IMG/VR virus record: IMGVR_UViG_3300046812_000824
Span: 1 to 34,738 of that record
Reading direction: 5' to 3' (one strand)
Length of the DNA: 34,738 nt
DNA from: a virus
Made by a program: the position numbers and the translations under genes. Position 1 is the stretch's first letter; each line of letters begins with the position of its first letter. The notes under the pieces are model-generated. The model searched no databases. It was not told the origin of the DNA and was given only the letters and a program-made list of their open reading frames with translations. Shown one piece after another: positions 6,149 through 14,594 of the stretch.

Positions 6149-6359
6149 ATTCCGCTTCGTCATTCGCAAATACGTCATAGCCTCATCCGTGCAGCAAGCC
6201 CTGAAATACGAGTCCAAATCCCCGGTGCATGAGGTGTTTGTGGCTGACCGAGCAGAAGACCGCGCCATTGCAGACCCGATTGGCTTTGAGTACATAGCGC
6301 CGGAAGAGTGGGCCTCTTATGGTCCGTACTCAAAAAAGAACCGCAAGAAACTTGATTAA
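6105..6359 (+). CDS. Hypothetical phage protein (84 aa)
   Basis: ATG start with no SD. The core FRFVIRKYVIASSVQQALKY followed by ESKSPVHEVFVAD resembles a small phage family often encoded just before terminase genes. The C-terminus (GFEYIAPEEW) is acidic and aromatic. It lies 17 bases upstream of the small terminase candidate. Function is unknown. Confidence 0.7.
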   Translation: MPSKTSAKKQVKPTKFRFVIRKYVIASSVQQALKYESKSPVHEVFVADRAEDRAIADPIGFEYIAPEEWASYGPYSKKNRKKLD

Positions 6360-6376
6360 CCGATTTTTTTACCAAT

Positions 6377-6676
6377 ATGTCAAATGGCGGCAAGCGCCCA
6401 GGAGCCGGCAGGAAAAAAGGCTCCGTAGCCAAACACACACTCGAAGCGCAGGAATTTAGAAAGCGCCTTATTCAGCGTGTCACACCCGTTTGGGACGACA
6501 TCATCGACACCATGATTGAAAAAGCTGCAATGGGCGAATCATGGGCCATCAAGGAAATCAATGACCGCATTCTTGGTAAAGCCATTCAGCCATTAGCCAG
6601 TACGGACGACCAGGGCAATATCTTGCCATTCCAGATAATCGTTAAACAGAAAGACAGTGGAGAAAATAGAAGTTGA
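6377..6676 (+). CDS. Terminase small subunit candidate
   Basis: The N-terminus SNGGKRPGAGRKKGS is the Gly/Arg/Lys-rich start seen in many small terminase and related DNA-binding phage proteins. It is followed by helices (EAQEFRKRLIQRVTPVWDDI and DTMIEKAAMGESWAIKEIND). Length 99 residues is short but usual for this type. It overlaps the large terminase by 20 bases, the expected place for the subunit that recognises the packaging site. No SD. Confidence 0.7.
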   Translation: MSNGGKRPGAGRKKGSVAKHTLEAQEFRKRLIQRVTPVWDDIIDTMIEKAAMGESWAIKEINDRILGKAIQPLASTDDQGNILPFQIIVKQKDSGENRS

Positions 6677-7883
6677 ACTCTTCGGCGAACAATTCAAGGC
6701 TTTCAACTTCACCACGCAATTCGCCGCAGCAATCGCGGGCGTTCAGGGCGGTAAGACATTCGTTGGCTCTCTTTGGGCCGGCAAAAAGATAAATGACTTT
6801 CCTAAAGGCGTTGGAATTATTGCGGCGCCGACTTACAAGATTCTCAATCAGTCCACGCTCGTAAAGTTCTTTACACACTTTCCATCGCTTAAGCAGTACC
6901 ACAAAGAGCAGAAAGGCGAGATTCAGCTTCCGACAGGTGGCACAGTATTTCTTCGTTCGCTCGACCAGCCTTGGGGAGCGGAGGGAATTACTGCCGACTG
7001 GATTTGGGGCGACGAAGCCGGCCAAATGAGCAGAAATGCTTGGACCGTCTTCCGCGCTAGAGTCTCAACGACTCGTGGCCAGGTCTTTCTCACAACAACG
7101 TGGTATGACCTCGGTTGGCTTTATCAGGAATTCTATGTCCCTTGGGAAAAGGGAACGGACGCAGCCTATTCCGTTTTTCGCTGGCGCAGCGTCGATAACC
7201 CGGCATTTCCACAGGACTATTACGAAGCAGAGAAGAAGCGTCTTAGTCCGGAAGAGTTTGCAAGGCGTTATGACGCAATCCCGACAAAGATGGAGGGCCT
7301 CGTATACGACCTACCCGCAGACCAGATTATCGCTCCAATTCCCCTTGCAAGCCTCAACATCAAAGACATCATCTACGGCCTCGACTTCGGATTTCACAAT
7401 CCAGCGGCAGGAGTGGCACTTGTAATCACATCAGACAATATCGTTTATGTAGTTGACGACAGCATTTACACATCAGGGTTGACCCAGGACGACTTAGAAG
7501 ACAGGCTCCGTACGCTCAGGCAGCAAATTCCTTTTACATACACATACCCAGACCCGGCAGAACCCGACCGCATATTGTCCATGAAGCGCAAAGGCTTCTA
7601 TGTCCGCGCGGTCGATAAGAATGTTGAGCTTGGAATCAATGCAGTCAGAGAATTAATCCGCAAGAAGCAGCTTTTCGTCTTCAACACTTGCCGCAATTTC
7701 CTCGATGAAATCAACTCGTACCATTACGACAGCAACAAACTCAAAGAAGAGCCAGTCAAAGACAAAGACCACTTGATGGACGCTCTCCGTTACGCAATTT
7801 ACAACCACCACCCGAAACCCGCGCCAATCTTTGACCTCAAGGTCACAGGCGGCGTTAAGCCTTTTTTACAAGGCATCGGATAA
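6657..7883 (+). CDS. Terminase large subunit (packaging ATPase-nuclease)
   Basis: GTG start inside the previous gene. The ATPase domain has Walker A GVQGGKT (residues 28-34) and Walker B WIWGDEA (115-121). The nuclease domain has acidic residues near Asp243 (YGLDFGFHNP), in YPDPAEPDR, and Asp375 (HLMDALRYA). At 408 residues it is of normal length and appears intact. It cuts and pumps DNA into the prohead through the portal encoded next. High confidence from motifs and context. Confidence 0.95.
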   Translation: MEKIEVELFGEQFKAFNFTTQFAAAIAGVQGGKTFVGSLWAGKKINDFPKGVGIIAAPTYKILNQSTLVKFFTHFPSLKQYHKEQKGEIQLPTGGTVFLRSLDQPWGAEGITADWIWGDEAGQMSRNAWTVFRARVSTTRGQVFLTTTWYDLGWLYQEFYVPWEKGTDAAYSVFRWRSVDNPAFPQDYYEAEKKRLSPEEFARRYDAIPTKMEGLVYDLPADQIIAPIPLASLNIKDIIYGLDFGFHNPAAGVALVITSDNIVYVVDDSIYTSGLTQDDLEDRLRTLRQQIPFTYTYPDPAEPDRILSMKRKGFYVRAVDKNVELGINAVRELIRKKQLFVFNTCRNFLDEINSYHYDSNKLKEEPVKDKDHLMDALRYAIYNHHPKPAPIFDLKVTGGVKPFLQGIG

Positions 7884-7894
7884 ACCCGCAATAA

Positions 7895-9589
7895 ATGGCA
7901 ATCAACCACGAAACCCTAATAAACAAACTCCACCGCAATAAGCAGGACGGCTTTTTCTTTCAACAAAGGCGGCATCCGCAGTGGACCGAGAACTATGAGC
8001 TGTACCGCGACACCGTAATCGTGAACCGGCTCACCCAGCGCCAAAGCGTCAACATCCCCTTAATGAAAGAGACAGTCAAAACAATCCTCGCCGGCATTGA
8101 CGACGATTCCAAGATTGAATATGAAGAACTCGATAACGACGAGCAGAAGCAGATTTTCTTTAACGAATATTGGAACTGGACCGCAGACCTCTGCAAGCTT
8201 GAACTGAAAGACATCGTAGATAAGAAGCAGGTTCTTCTCTACGGCCGCAGCTTTTGGAAAATGAATATCGTGGACGGCGCTTTTTACGCCGAAGTCCTCG
8301 ACCCGCAAGACATCCTCATTGACCGCTACGCCGACCCCTCAGACATTGAAACCGCGCAGTACATCATTCATCAGCACATTTACAGAACGCTGGGCGAGAT
8401 TAAGAACAATTCGCTTTACGACCAAGAGGCAGTCGAACGCTTGGGCCAGTATTACGCCACAGAAGCCGGACTTATCAAGGCTGGGGAGAACATGCAGTCC
8501 TCACTTGAGAAGAATCAGCGCATGAAGGACATGGGCGATATTTACGCTGACTTCCCGCAGATTGGCGAGACCATCGTTGAACTGAATGAGCATTACGTGA
8601 AGCTTTGGGACGACGAGAAGAAGAAATACATCCTGACCCTCGTAACAATGGCCGACCAAGAGATTCTTTTACAGAAGCCGCTTGAAGATATTTTGAATAT
8701 TGATTTCTTCCCATTCGTCACTTGGGCAGACGATTTGGAACGCTTGGATATTTGGTCTGATGCCTGGGCAGATGTTGTCCGTACCCCGAACAAAGTCTTG
8801 AACGCTTGGTTCTCTCAGATGGTCGAGAACCGCACAATGCGCAACTTCGGCATGAATTATTACGACTCTTCAGGTATGCAGGGTTTCGCTCCGCAATCAT
8901 TTGAGCCGCAGCCTTGGGGTTGGGTTCCAATTCCCGTACCAGAAGGAAAGAACCTTGCAGACGTATATCAGAAAGTCGAGATTCCAGACCTCAAAGATTC
9001 GATGGACGAGATGCAGTTCATTATTGACCTTGTAGAACGCGCCACCGCAGCCACAGATATTCAAAAAGGCGAACCGAATAAAGACGAGATAACACTTGGC
9101 GAAGTGAAGCTGCTTGCAGCTAACGCGCAACAGCGCATTTCCTCAATGTCCAAGTTTTACAGACAGGCCCGCAAAGAGTTTGGCGAAAAATGGCAGAAGC
9201 TTGTAATGGCTAATGCCGACAAGTTAAAAGCCGTTAAGGTCTTCAAAAAGTCCTACAAGGGCAAGATGTTCTCAAAAGACTTAAAGCCGGGAGATTGGAA
9301 ATCAGAATCAGGGTACAACGTCAGAGTCGTGCAGCAAGCCGAACAAGACCAGAAAAATCTCGACACCGTTCAGAAACTCGGAGCCATTAAACAGCTCTAC
9401 CCGAACAATATTCCTTTAGCCAGGATTCTTGAAGAGAAGCTGCTCGACATTGCCAACGTCTCACCAGAACAAAAGAAAGAAGTCATGGACTTTGAAAAGC
9501 AAGCGGCCCAACAACCGCAGCCCGGCCAACAGCCAGGTCAAGCCCAACCACAGCCTCAACCAGTAAGCCCTCAACCTCAATATGCTTAA
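7895..9589 (+). CDS. Portal protein
   Basis: A 564-residue protein directly after the large terminase. Portal-like features include the N-terminal HPQWTENYELYRD and the helical stretch with DEITLGEVKLLAANAQQR followed by a long helix (ISSMSKFYRQARKEFGEKW), resembling portal wing and stem regions. The Gln/Pro-rich C-terminus is probably disordered. It forms the ring through which DNA enters and leaves. The ATG follows an A-rich leader (CGCAATAA) with no SD. Confidence 0.9.
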   Translation: MAINHETLINKLHRNKQDGFFFQQRRHPQWTENYELYRDTVIVNRLTQRQSVNIPLMKETVKTILAGIDDDSKIEYEELDNDEQKQIFFNEYWNWTADLCKLELKDIVDKKQVLLYGRSFWKMNIVDGAFYAEVLDPQDILIDRYADPSDIETAQYIIHQHIYRTLGEIKNNSLYDQEAVERLGQYYATEAGLIKAGENMQSSLEKNQRMKDMGDIYADFPQIGETIVELNEHYVKLWDDEKKKYILTLVTMADQEILLQKPLEDILNIDFFPFVTWADDLERLDIWSDAWADVVRTPNKVLNAWFSQMVENRTMRNFGMNYYDSSGMQGFAPQSFEPQPWGWVPIPVPEGKNLADVYQKVEIPDLKDSMDEMQFIIDLVERATAATDIQKGEPNKDEITLGEVKLLAANAQQRISSMSKFYRQARKEFGEKWQKLVMANADKLKAVKVFKKSYKGKMFSKDLKPGDWKSESGYNVRVVQQAEQDQKNLDTVQKLGAIKQLYPNNIPLARILEEKLLDIANVSPEQKKEVMDFEKQAAQQPQPGQQPGQAQPQPQPVSPQPQYA

Positions 9590-9926
9590 CATTCCAACGC
9601 TTTTAGAAAAGCACGGCCTGAAAATCGAAGAACTCAATAGTGCAGAGCGTGAGACGCTCGACAAGTGGAGTAAGGCTTGGCAGCAGCAAGAGATGTCAGT
9701 TCCAAAGATTCGAGAGCTACTTGAGAACTTGATTGACGGAACGCAGAAGGAATTAGCCGACCTCAAAGAGTCAACTTCATTTTGGTCTTGGCTCTTCAAC
9801 CGCAAGAAAGACATTTTCGTAAAAGCGCGGCTTAGAAATTATCTGACGCTCAGAGACTTCATCGCTGGGCCGGAACGAGCGCGCAAATTCATCGAAGAAA
9901 ACCTTAAAAACATTAACAACAAATAA
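9582..9926 (+). CDS. Head-region hypothetical protein (114 aa)
   Basis: Overlaps the portal end by eight bases. Almost wholly helical and charged (ETLDKWSKAWQQQEMSVPKI, ELLENLIDGTQKELADLKES, then SFWSWLFNRKKD). Its place between portal and scaffold suggests a virion-assembly role, but no family is recognised. Confidence 0.75.
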   Translation: MLNIPTLLEKHGLKIEELNSAERETLDKWSKAWQQQEMSVPKIRELLENLIDGTQKELADLKESTSFWSWLFNRKKDIFVKARLRNYLTLRDFIAGPERARKFIEENLKNINNK

Positions 9927-10160
9927 ATGAACGACAAAGCACTAGAGCTGAACGCCGATGAGCGTGACCATTTAGCGAAATTACTCGCAATGGATATTAA
10001 CGACATGCGCGATACACACATCGAGGCTATCAAAGCCCGCGCCGACTATTTGACCGACGAGATAAAAGCACGGCTGCCATTCCTTTCAGAAGTGAAATCA
10101 ACGCCCAAAGTCGGCAAGAAATCCGCTCCAATCGTGGCCGAAGATTCGTCCCAAAACTAG
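9927..10160 (+). CDS. Hypothetical protein (77 aa) of the head cluster
   Basis: ATG directly at the end of the previous gene, with no SD. Charged and helical (LNADERDHLAKLLAMDINDM), with a Lys/Pro/Ser C-terminal tail that is probably flexible. The last 63 bases overlap a micro-gene on the opposite strand. Function is unknown. Confidence 0.7.
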   Translation: MNDKALELNADERDHLAKLLAMDINDMRDTHIEAIKARADYLTDEIKARLPFLSEVKSTPKVGKKSAPIVAEDSSQN

Positions 10161-10241
10161 CACCAAACAGGCACACCCAACTGCCCGGATGAGAATGTAT
10201 TCAAGTATGTCAAAGAACCTTGCCACCTTATCCCTTTCCAT
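10098..10241 (-). CDS. Antisense micro-protein (47 aa) with a membrane helix
   Basis: ATG at 10241 preceded by GAGGTGA at good spacing, one of the better SD sites in the window. The product starts MERDKVARFFDILEYILI and continues with a hydrophobic helix (AVGCACLVLVLGRIF). It is transcribed against the structural operon and overlaps the gene at 9927. Its design matches the other short membrane proteins here. Function is unknown; it may be expressed apart from the late genes. Confidence 0.5.
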   Translation of the reverse strand: MERDKVARFFDILEYILIRAVGCACLVLVLGRIFGHDWSGFLADFGR

Positions 10242-10280
10242 ATCATCACCTCAAAATTTCATCAGAATTTAACGGTCTGT

Positions 10281-10440
10281 ACATCCGACTTTAACAAGCG
10301 AATGTTGCCGGAAGATGAACGAATCACAAAAAGTTTGTGGAACTTTAGTGGATGGATGTGCAAAAGAACGGTCTACGGCTGAAATATACAGAAATCTGTA
10401 GATATTAACGGCCTAATCCGCTAACGCACGGTCGGATTTT
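10281..10440 (+). ncRNA. Candidate structured leader RNA or small RNA before the scaffold gene
   Basis: The 290 bases between 10242 and 10531 hold no gene. Helices seen: ACATCC/GGATGT (10281-10286, 10354-10359) enclosing AAAGTT/AACTTT (10330-10335, 10341-10346); then AATAT-ACAGA / TCTGT-AG-ATATT (10383-10406, AG bulge); then AATCCG/CGGATT (10415-10420, 10433-10438) followed by TTTTCT, which resembles a terminator. A related sequence recurs before the next start: TTAACGGCCTAATCCG and TTAACCGCCTAACCCCG. Could be an attenuator controlling the capsid genes. Structure was judged by eye only. Confidence 0.4.
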
Positions 10441-10531
10441 CTAGGGCATACATAATAGCCGCACACCTTCCAAATGCAACCTACTTATTTTCAATTAACC
10501 GCCTAACCCCGTAAGGGACGGCCATAAACAA

Positions 10532-11356
10532 ATGACAGAACCATTGCAAACCCCGCCAGTCGGGACGCAACAACCGGCAGAGGTCACGCCGCAAGAAGAC
10601 CTAAACGAGACTGAACAGCTTTTAGCCGAGAAGCAAGCCGCTATCGAAGCAGAAGCTAAAGCCCTAATGGACCCGGAGAACAAACCTCCAGAGCCGCCAA
10701 AGGGGTCAATACCGCAGCAGCCTCAAATACCTGGCCCGGAGGTCACTCCAACACCAGTACAAACCCCGGTACCGCCCCAAGAAGACTTCGAGGAGAAATT
10801 CCGACAGTCATCTCGCGAGGCAAATAACCTCGTTGCCGCAAAACGGCAAACAGAGGAACGGCTCAAGCAACTCACAAACATTAATATCACCGAAAACGAA
10901 CTACGCGCTCTCTATCCCGATTGGGACTCGATGAATGAAATCGAGAAGCGAGCATTTCGAGAAACAGCCCTTGCCAACAAAAAGGCAAATCAGGCTCTCG
11001 ACCTCGCTACAAACATGATGGAACAGCAGCAGTGGGCAGCAGACTTCGCAAGAACCCTCAAAGCAAACCCGGCACTCGCCGGACGCGAAGAGGCATTTAA
11101 AGAATACTGCTACAAGCCCTCTCACAAATCTGTTCCGATTGATGTCCTCGTAAAGTCATTTCTCTTTGACGTTCAAATAACCAACATCCCAACACCAGCT
11201 CTTCCGGCCCCAGGACTCGAGAGAGGCTCAGGCGGTCCAAGAGAAACAGGTAACGGAGAGATGAACGAGGAACAGCTAGGACTTCTTCGCACTTCCAGCC
11301 CAGAAGCCTACAGAAAAGCTATCCAAGCCAAAATCAGGAAAGAACAACGCAGATAA
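10532..11356 (+). CDS. Scaffold-like protein
   Basis: 274 residues just before the capsid gene, the usual place for a scaffold. Glu/Pro/Gln-rich low-complexity N-terminal third, a central helical region (EEKFRQSSREANNLVAAKRQ, MMEQQQWAADFARTLKANP), and a basic C-terminal helix (AYRKAIQAKIRKEQRR). This architecture is typical of internal scaffolds that bind the capsid through a basic C-terminus. No protease domain is visible. Called from composition and position. Confidence 0.75.
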   Translation: MTEPLQTPPVGTQQPAEVTPQEDLNETEQLLAEKQAAIEAEAKALMDPENKPPEPPKGSIPQQPQIPGPEVTPTPVQTPVPPQEDFEEKFRQSSREANNLVAAKRQTEERLKQLTNINITENELRALYPDWDSMNEIEKRAFRETALANKKANQALDLATNMMEQQQWAADFARTLKANPALAGREEAFKEYCYKPSHKSVPIDVLVKSFLFDVQITNIPTPALPAPGLERGSGGPRETGNGEMNEEQLGLLRTSSPEAYRKAIQAKIRKEQRR

Positions 11357-11386
11357 AGTTTTCGGCATTAGAAATTCACATCTTCA

Positions 11387-12472
11387 ATGCCATCATACGC
11401 AACGAAGTTAGCTGAATCTTTTGCAGCAGAGACCATCAAAATTTACTACCAGAAATCTGTTATCGACATGATTTCGAATAGAAATTATGAAGGTGAAGTC
11501 AAAGACAAAGCTTCAAAGCTGAATGTTCTCACTTTCAGCAAAATCAAATTGAAGGACTTCAATGGCGCGACCATGACTCCGGACTCACTGACCGAGTCAA
11601 ACGCCCAGCTCACCACAGACCAGCAAAAGGCAAGCTACTTCCAAATCCCATCACTGGCTAAATTCCAGTCTTACATCAAAAATCCAGAAGGCACAATCCT
11701 GGAACAAGTCGGTAACGAACTCAAAGAAGTTATCGACGCGTTCGGCTTAGGCTTTTACACCAAAGCAGCCGCAGGAAACCGTGTCGGTACTGATTACGTC
11801 ACCGGCACAGTCACAGTAACAGCAGTAACCGGCGCAGTTGTCGGTTCAGGCACAACCTTTACAGCCGCAATGGTCGGTAGAGGTTTCAAGGCCGCAGGAC
11901 AAGCGTCCTGGTACAGGGTTAAATCTTTCACAGACACAACCCACATCACAATCGAGGACGACCTCGATGATGTCGCATCCCAATACACCGGCGGCGCAGT
12001 AGCAGGAGGAACTTCATTCACAATCGAAGCAAACACTCCGGTCGCTTTGACTTCTTCCACCATTTACGGCCAAATCGTAAATTTAAAACAGAAATTGGAT
12101 GCAGCTAAAATTCCTGCATCAGACCGTTTCTTAGTCATTCCGAGCAAGGTTGAAGCAATGTTGCTCCAATCAACCGCTTTGGTTACTCCTGTTGACGCCG
12201 CTTTCGAAGGTATTGTCAAAGAGGGCGTAATCGGCAAAATCGCCGGTATGACCATTGTCAGCTCTGAACAAGTTGCAGGCGACAACACCAATGGCTACCG
12301 CGTTATTGCAGCTCACAAGTCTTGGTTGACATTCGCGCAAGCCTATGTCGAAACAGGAATCGAACCGTTGATTGGCTCGTTCGGTCAGGCTTACAAAGGT
12401 CTTAACGTCTATGGCGGCAAAGTCATTGATGAAAGACGCAAAGCTGGCGCAGAACTGTTCTGTACCGCTTAA
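11387..12472 (+). CDS. Major capsid protein with inserted beta domain
   Basis: 361 residues following the scaffold. N-terminus MPSYATKLAESFAAETIKIY and C-terminal half (VIPSKVEAMLLQ, GIVKEGVIGKIAGMTIVSSE) fit an HK97-fold coat protein. Residues about 130-213 are a Thr/Gly-rich beta insertion with VVGSGTTFTAAMVGRGF and WYRVKSFTDTTHITIED, a module also found in phage surface proteins. The insertion probably projects from the capsid. No SD; the leader is short and AT-rich. Confidence 0.85.
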   Translation: MPSYATKLAESFAAETIKIYYQKSVIDMISNRNYEGEVKDKASKLNVLTFSKIKLKDFNGATMTPDSLTESNAQLTTDQQKASYFQIPSLAKFQSYIKNPEGTILEQVGNELKEVIDAFGLGFYTKAAAGNRVGTDYVTGTVTVTAVTGAVVGSGTTFTAAMVGRGFKAAGQASWYRVKSFTDTTHITIEDDLDDVASQYTGGAVAGGTSFTIEANTPVALTSSTIYGQIVNLKQKLDAAKIPASDRFLVIPSKVEAMLLQSTALVTPVDAAFEGIVKEGVIGKIAGMTIVSSEQVAGDNTNGYRVIAAHKSWLTFAQAYVETGIEPLIGSFGQAYKGLNVYGGKVIDERRKAGAELFCTA

Positions 12473-12500
12473 TCCTCTGATAATTAATTCCTAACTTCAC

Positions 12501-12998
12501 ATGTCAAGAACAAGAGTTTTTCAGGCTCCCAATTCAATGGGTTCGCTGAATGCCCTACTGGACACAAATCAGAGAGAACTCTGCAACATGCTTTTCAACT
12601 CAGGAGCGCTCGCCATTCACGGCGCATCATCTCCGTTGGCAAAGTTTGTAAACACACTCAAATATTTAGTTGATGGTGTTTATTGCAGCAAGGCAGCAGC
12701 AGACTGCGCGGCCCTCGCAGGTACTACCCATAACGCTAAATTCAATGTTTATGTCTTTTCAATAGACGCGGCAGGGAATTTGACAACCACTATGGGAACC
12801 GAAGGCGCAACTCGCGCAGCAGTTGTTTTCCCAACTCTGACAGACGGCCAGATTGCGATTGGTTTCGTTGAAATCAACCCAACCGGCACAGGTGACTTCG
12901 TAGGCGGCACAACCAACTTGGACGACGCAACAGTCGTTCCAAACGCGGTTTACGTCAACATCACTTCTGGTTTCATTCCAGGCACACAAGCAATGTAA
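12501..12998 (+). CDS. Virion structural or decoration protein (165 aa)
   Basis: Immediately follows the capsid gene. The C-terminal half (GTEGATRAAVVFPTLTDGQI, GFVEINPTGTGDFVGGTTNL) is a Gly/Thr-rich beta sequence of a type common in environmental phage structural proteins. Position suggests a capsid decoration protein or head completion factor. The N-terminal part is more helical. No SD. Confidence 0.75.
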   Translation: MSRTRVFQAPNSMGSLNALLDTNQRELCNMLFNSGALAIHGASSPLAKFVNTLKYLVDGVYCSKAAADCAALAGTTHNAKFNVYVFSIDAAGNLTTTMGTEGATRAAVVFPTLTDGQIAIGFVEINPTGTGDFVGGTTNLDDATVVPNAVYVNITSGFIPGTQAM

Positions 12999-13057
12999 TT
13001 TGCTGACTCTGCTCTTCTCTCGCAGGAGGGCGGGTCTCAGTTAATTAATCAACAAAA

Positions 13058-13624
13058 ATGTTTGCATCACGCTTCGACGTTAAGGAGAACGTCCAATACA
13101 AACTCTTTGATAAAGACGGGAACCTAAAGCCCCTTTTTCAGCCACACACTTTCGTTGCGTGGATGATTAAAAACGGCTGGCTCTCTCCCCACATTCCAAA
13201 GATTTCTCTCCTATTCGGTTTCTGGCGCTCAGAACTGAATGTCTCAAACCTCATCACTAATGCAGGCCGCGCGCTCATCTCAGGACTGATTAACGGCTCA
13301 GGCACACCCGCAGCAGCAACTTTTATTGCAGTTGGGACCGGAACAACAGCCGCATCTACCGCCGACACCACTCTTCAGACTGAAACCGCTACATCTGGCC
13401 TTTCAAGAGCAGCGGGAACCGTTTCACTTGTCACCACCAGCGTCCCGAACGACACCGCCCAGGTCACAAAGACCTTTTCAGTCACAGGCACAGTTGCGGT
13501 CACAGAAGCAGGGCTTCTTAATGCCGCTTCAGTTGGAACTCTTCTTTGCAGACAGGTCTTTGCCGCAATCAATGTCGCAAACACTGACCAGTTGCAAATC
13601 ACTTGGAAAGTTCAAAACGCTTAA
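13058..13624 (+). CDS. Virion structural protein, tail-fibre-like beta repeats (188 aa)
   Basis: The N-terminus (MFASRFDVKENVQYKLFD) is followed by a Thr/Ala/Gly-rich domain with FIAVGTGTTAASTADTTLQT and VTEAGLLNAASVGTLLCRQV, a pattern seen in phage surface proteins. AGGAGG occurs about 28 bases upstream of the ATG, too far to be a normal SD. Likely exposed on the virion; host binding is possible but not shown. Confidence 0.7.
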   Translation: MFASRFDVKENVQYKLFDKDGNLKPLFQPHTFVAWMIKNGWLSPHIPKISLLFGFWRSELNVSNLITNAGRALISGLINGSGTPAAATFIAVGTGTTAASTADTTLQTETATSGLSRAAGTVSLVTTSVPNDTAQVTKTFSVTGTVAVTEAGLLNAASVGTLLCRQVFAAINVANTDQLQITWKVQNA

Positions 13625-13633
13625 TCCTTACAA

Positions 13634-14593
13634 ATGGCAATCGCCTTTGATACAAATTCAACTCTCCACCAAGGCACAAGCTCCGTTACCTTTTCTCATA
13701 CCTGTACCGGCAGCAACTTAATCCTGTTTGTCGCCTCGCACAGCAGCACAACCACTTCCGGGGTCACTTATAACGGTGCCGCGATGACCAAAATCACTCA
13801 GAAAACTCTTGGCAGCGGAGCTGAATTGTCTCTCTGGTATTTAATTGCTCCTTCAACCGGCGCTCATAATGTTGTTGCAACTGGCAGTGGCGGCGCTCCA
13901 ACTGTCAGTGCTTGGTCAGCTTCTTATACCGGAGTCCAACAACGTTCCCAGCCTGACGCTAGCGGCGTTGCCGGTCCGACGACTTCCACCTCGTTTAGCC
14001 AGTCCCTCACTAGCGTTGCCGATAATTGCTGGGCAATTTGGGCCGGATTTACGGCTTCCGGCTCTACCGACACCGCAGGGTCAAACACTGTTCTCAGAGT
14101 TCAAGACATTGCGTTAGTCGGTCTTTTCCTTGCAGATACAGGCGCAGCAAAAACCCCGGCAGGAACCGACACTATGAATATGACGGCGTCTGCTTCGGTA
14201 ACTTGGGAAACGATAATGGCGACATTTGTCCCTTTCTCGGTTAAAGCCGCCAACCTAACAGAATCAGCCACAATTACCGACAAATTATCCCGGCTTCCAA
14301 GTCGCACTTTAACTGATTCATTCAGCCTTACTGACACATTCTTTCGTAACATCACCAAAGTTCTGAGTGAAAATCTTACCCTCTCTAATGTCCTCACATT
14401 TCTTCATTCTCGCTTTCTTATCCTCACTGAGACCTTTTCACTCCTCGACACCATGATGTTCAAAACCATCAAAAATCTATTTTCACCACGCAGCACTTCT
14501 TTCTCAGACAAATTCACCAGCCGAGGCAATTCAGCCACGGACAAATTCTCGAAGCAAAACACAAGCTTCTCTGACAAATTTTCATCCCGATAA
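13634..14593 (+). CDS. Virion surface protein with jelly-roll-like domain and C-terminal repeats
   Basis: Residues 1-200 resemble a ConA/jelly-roll-like domain (AFDTNSTLHQGTSSVTFSHT, SGVTYNGAAMTKI, SASYTGVQQ). The C-terminal third repeats LTDSFSLTDTF and TSFSDKF units (for example TSFSDKFTSR and TSFSDKFSSR). Such repeat tails probably form elongated or trimeric attachments. Position next to other beta-rich genes suggests a host-binding or decoration role. Confidence 0.65.
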   Translation: MAIAFDTNSTLHQGTSSVTFSHTCTGSNLILFVASHSSTTTSGVTYNGAAMTKITQKTLGSGAELSLWYLIAPSTGAHNVVATGSGGAPTVSAWSASYTGVQQRSQPDASGVAGPTTSTSFSQSLTSVADNCWAIWAGFTASGSTDTAGSNTVLRVQDIALVGLFLADTGAAKTPAGTDTMNMTASASVTWETIMATFVPFSVKAANLTESATITDKLSRLPSRTLTDSFSLTDTFFRNITKVLSENLTLSNVLTFLHSRFLILTETFSLLDTMMFKTIKNLFSPRSTSFSDKFTSRGNSATDKFSKQNTSFSDKFSSR

Positions 14594-14594
14594 A

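Noticed and set aside
6657-7025. Minus-strand frames opposite terminase and portal
   Set aside because: Typical shadows of strongly coding strand, no SD and no recognisable family.
13634-14593. CRISPR-like repetition in the C-terminal repeat region
   Set aside because: The repeats are protein-level SFSDKF units with uneven DNA spacing, not direct repeats with spacers. No CRISPR array was seen anywhere.
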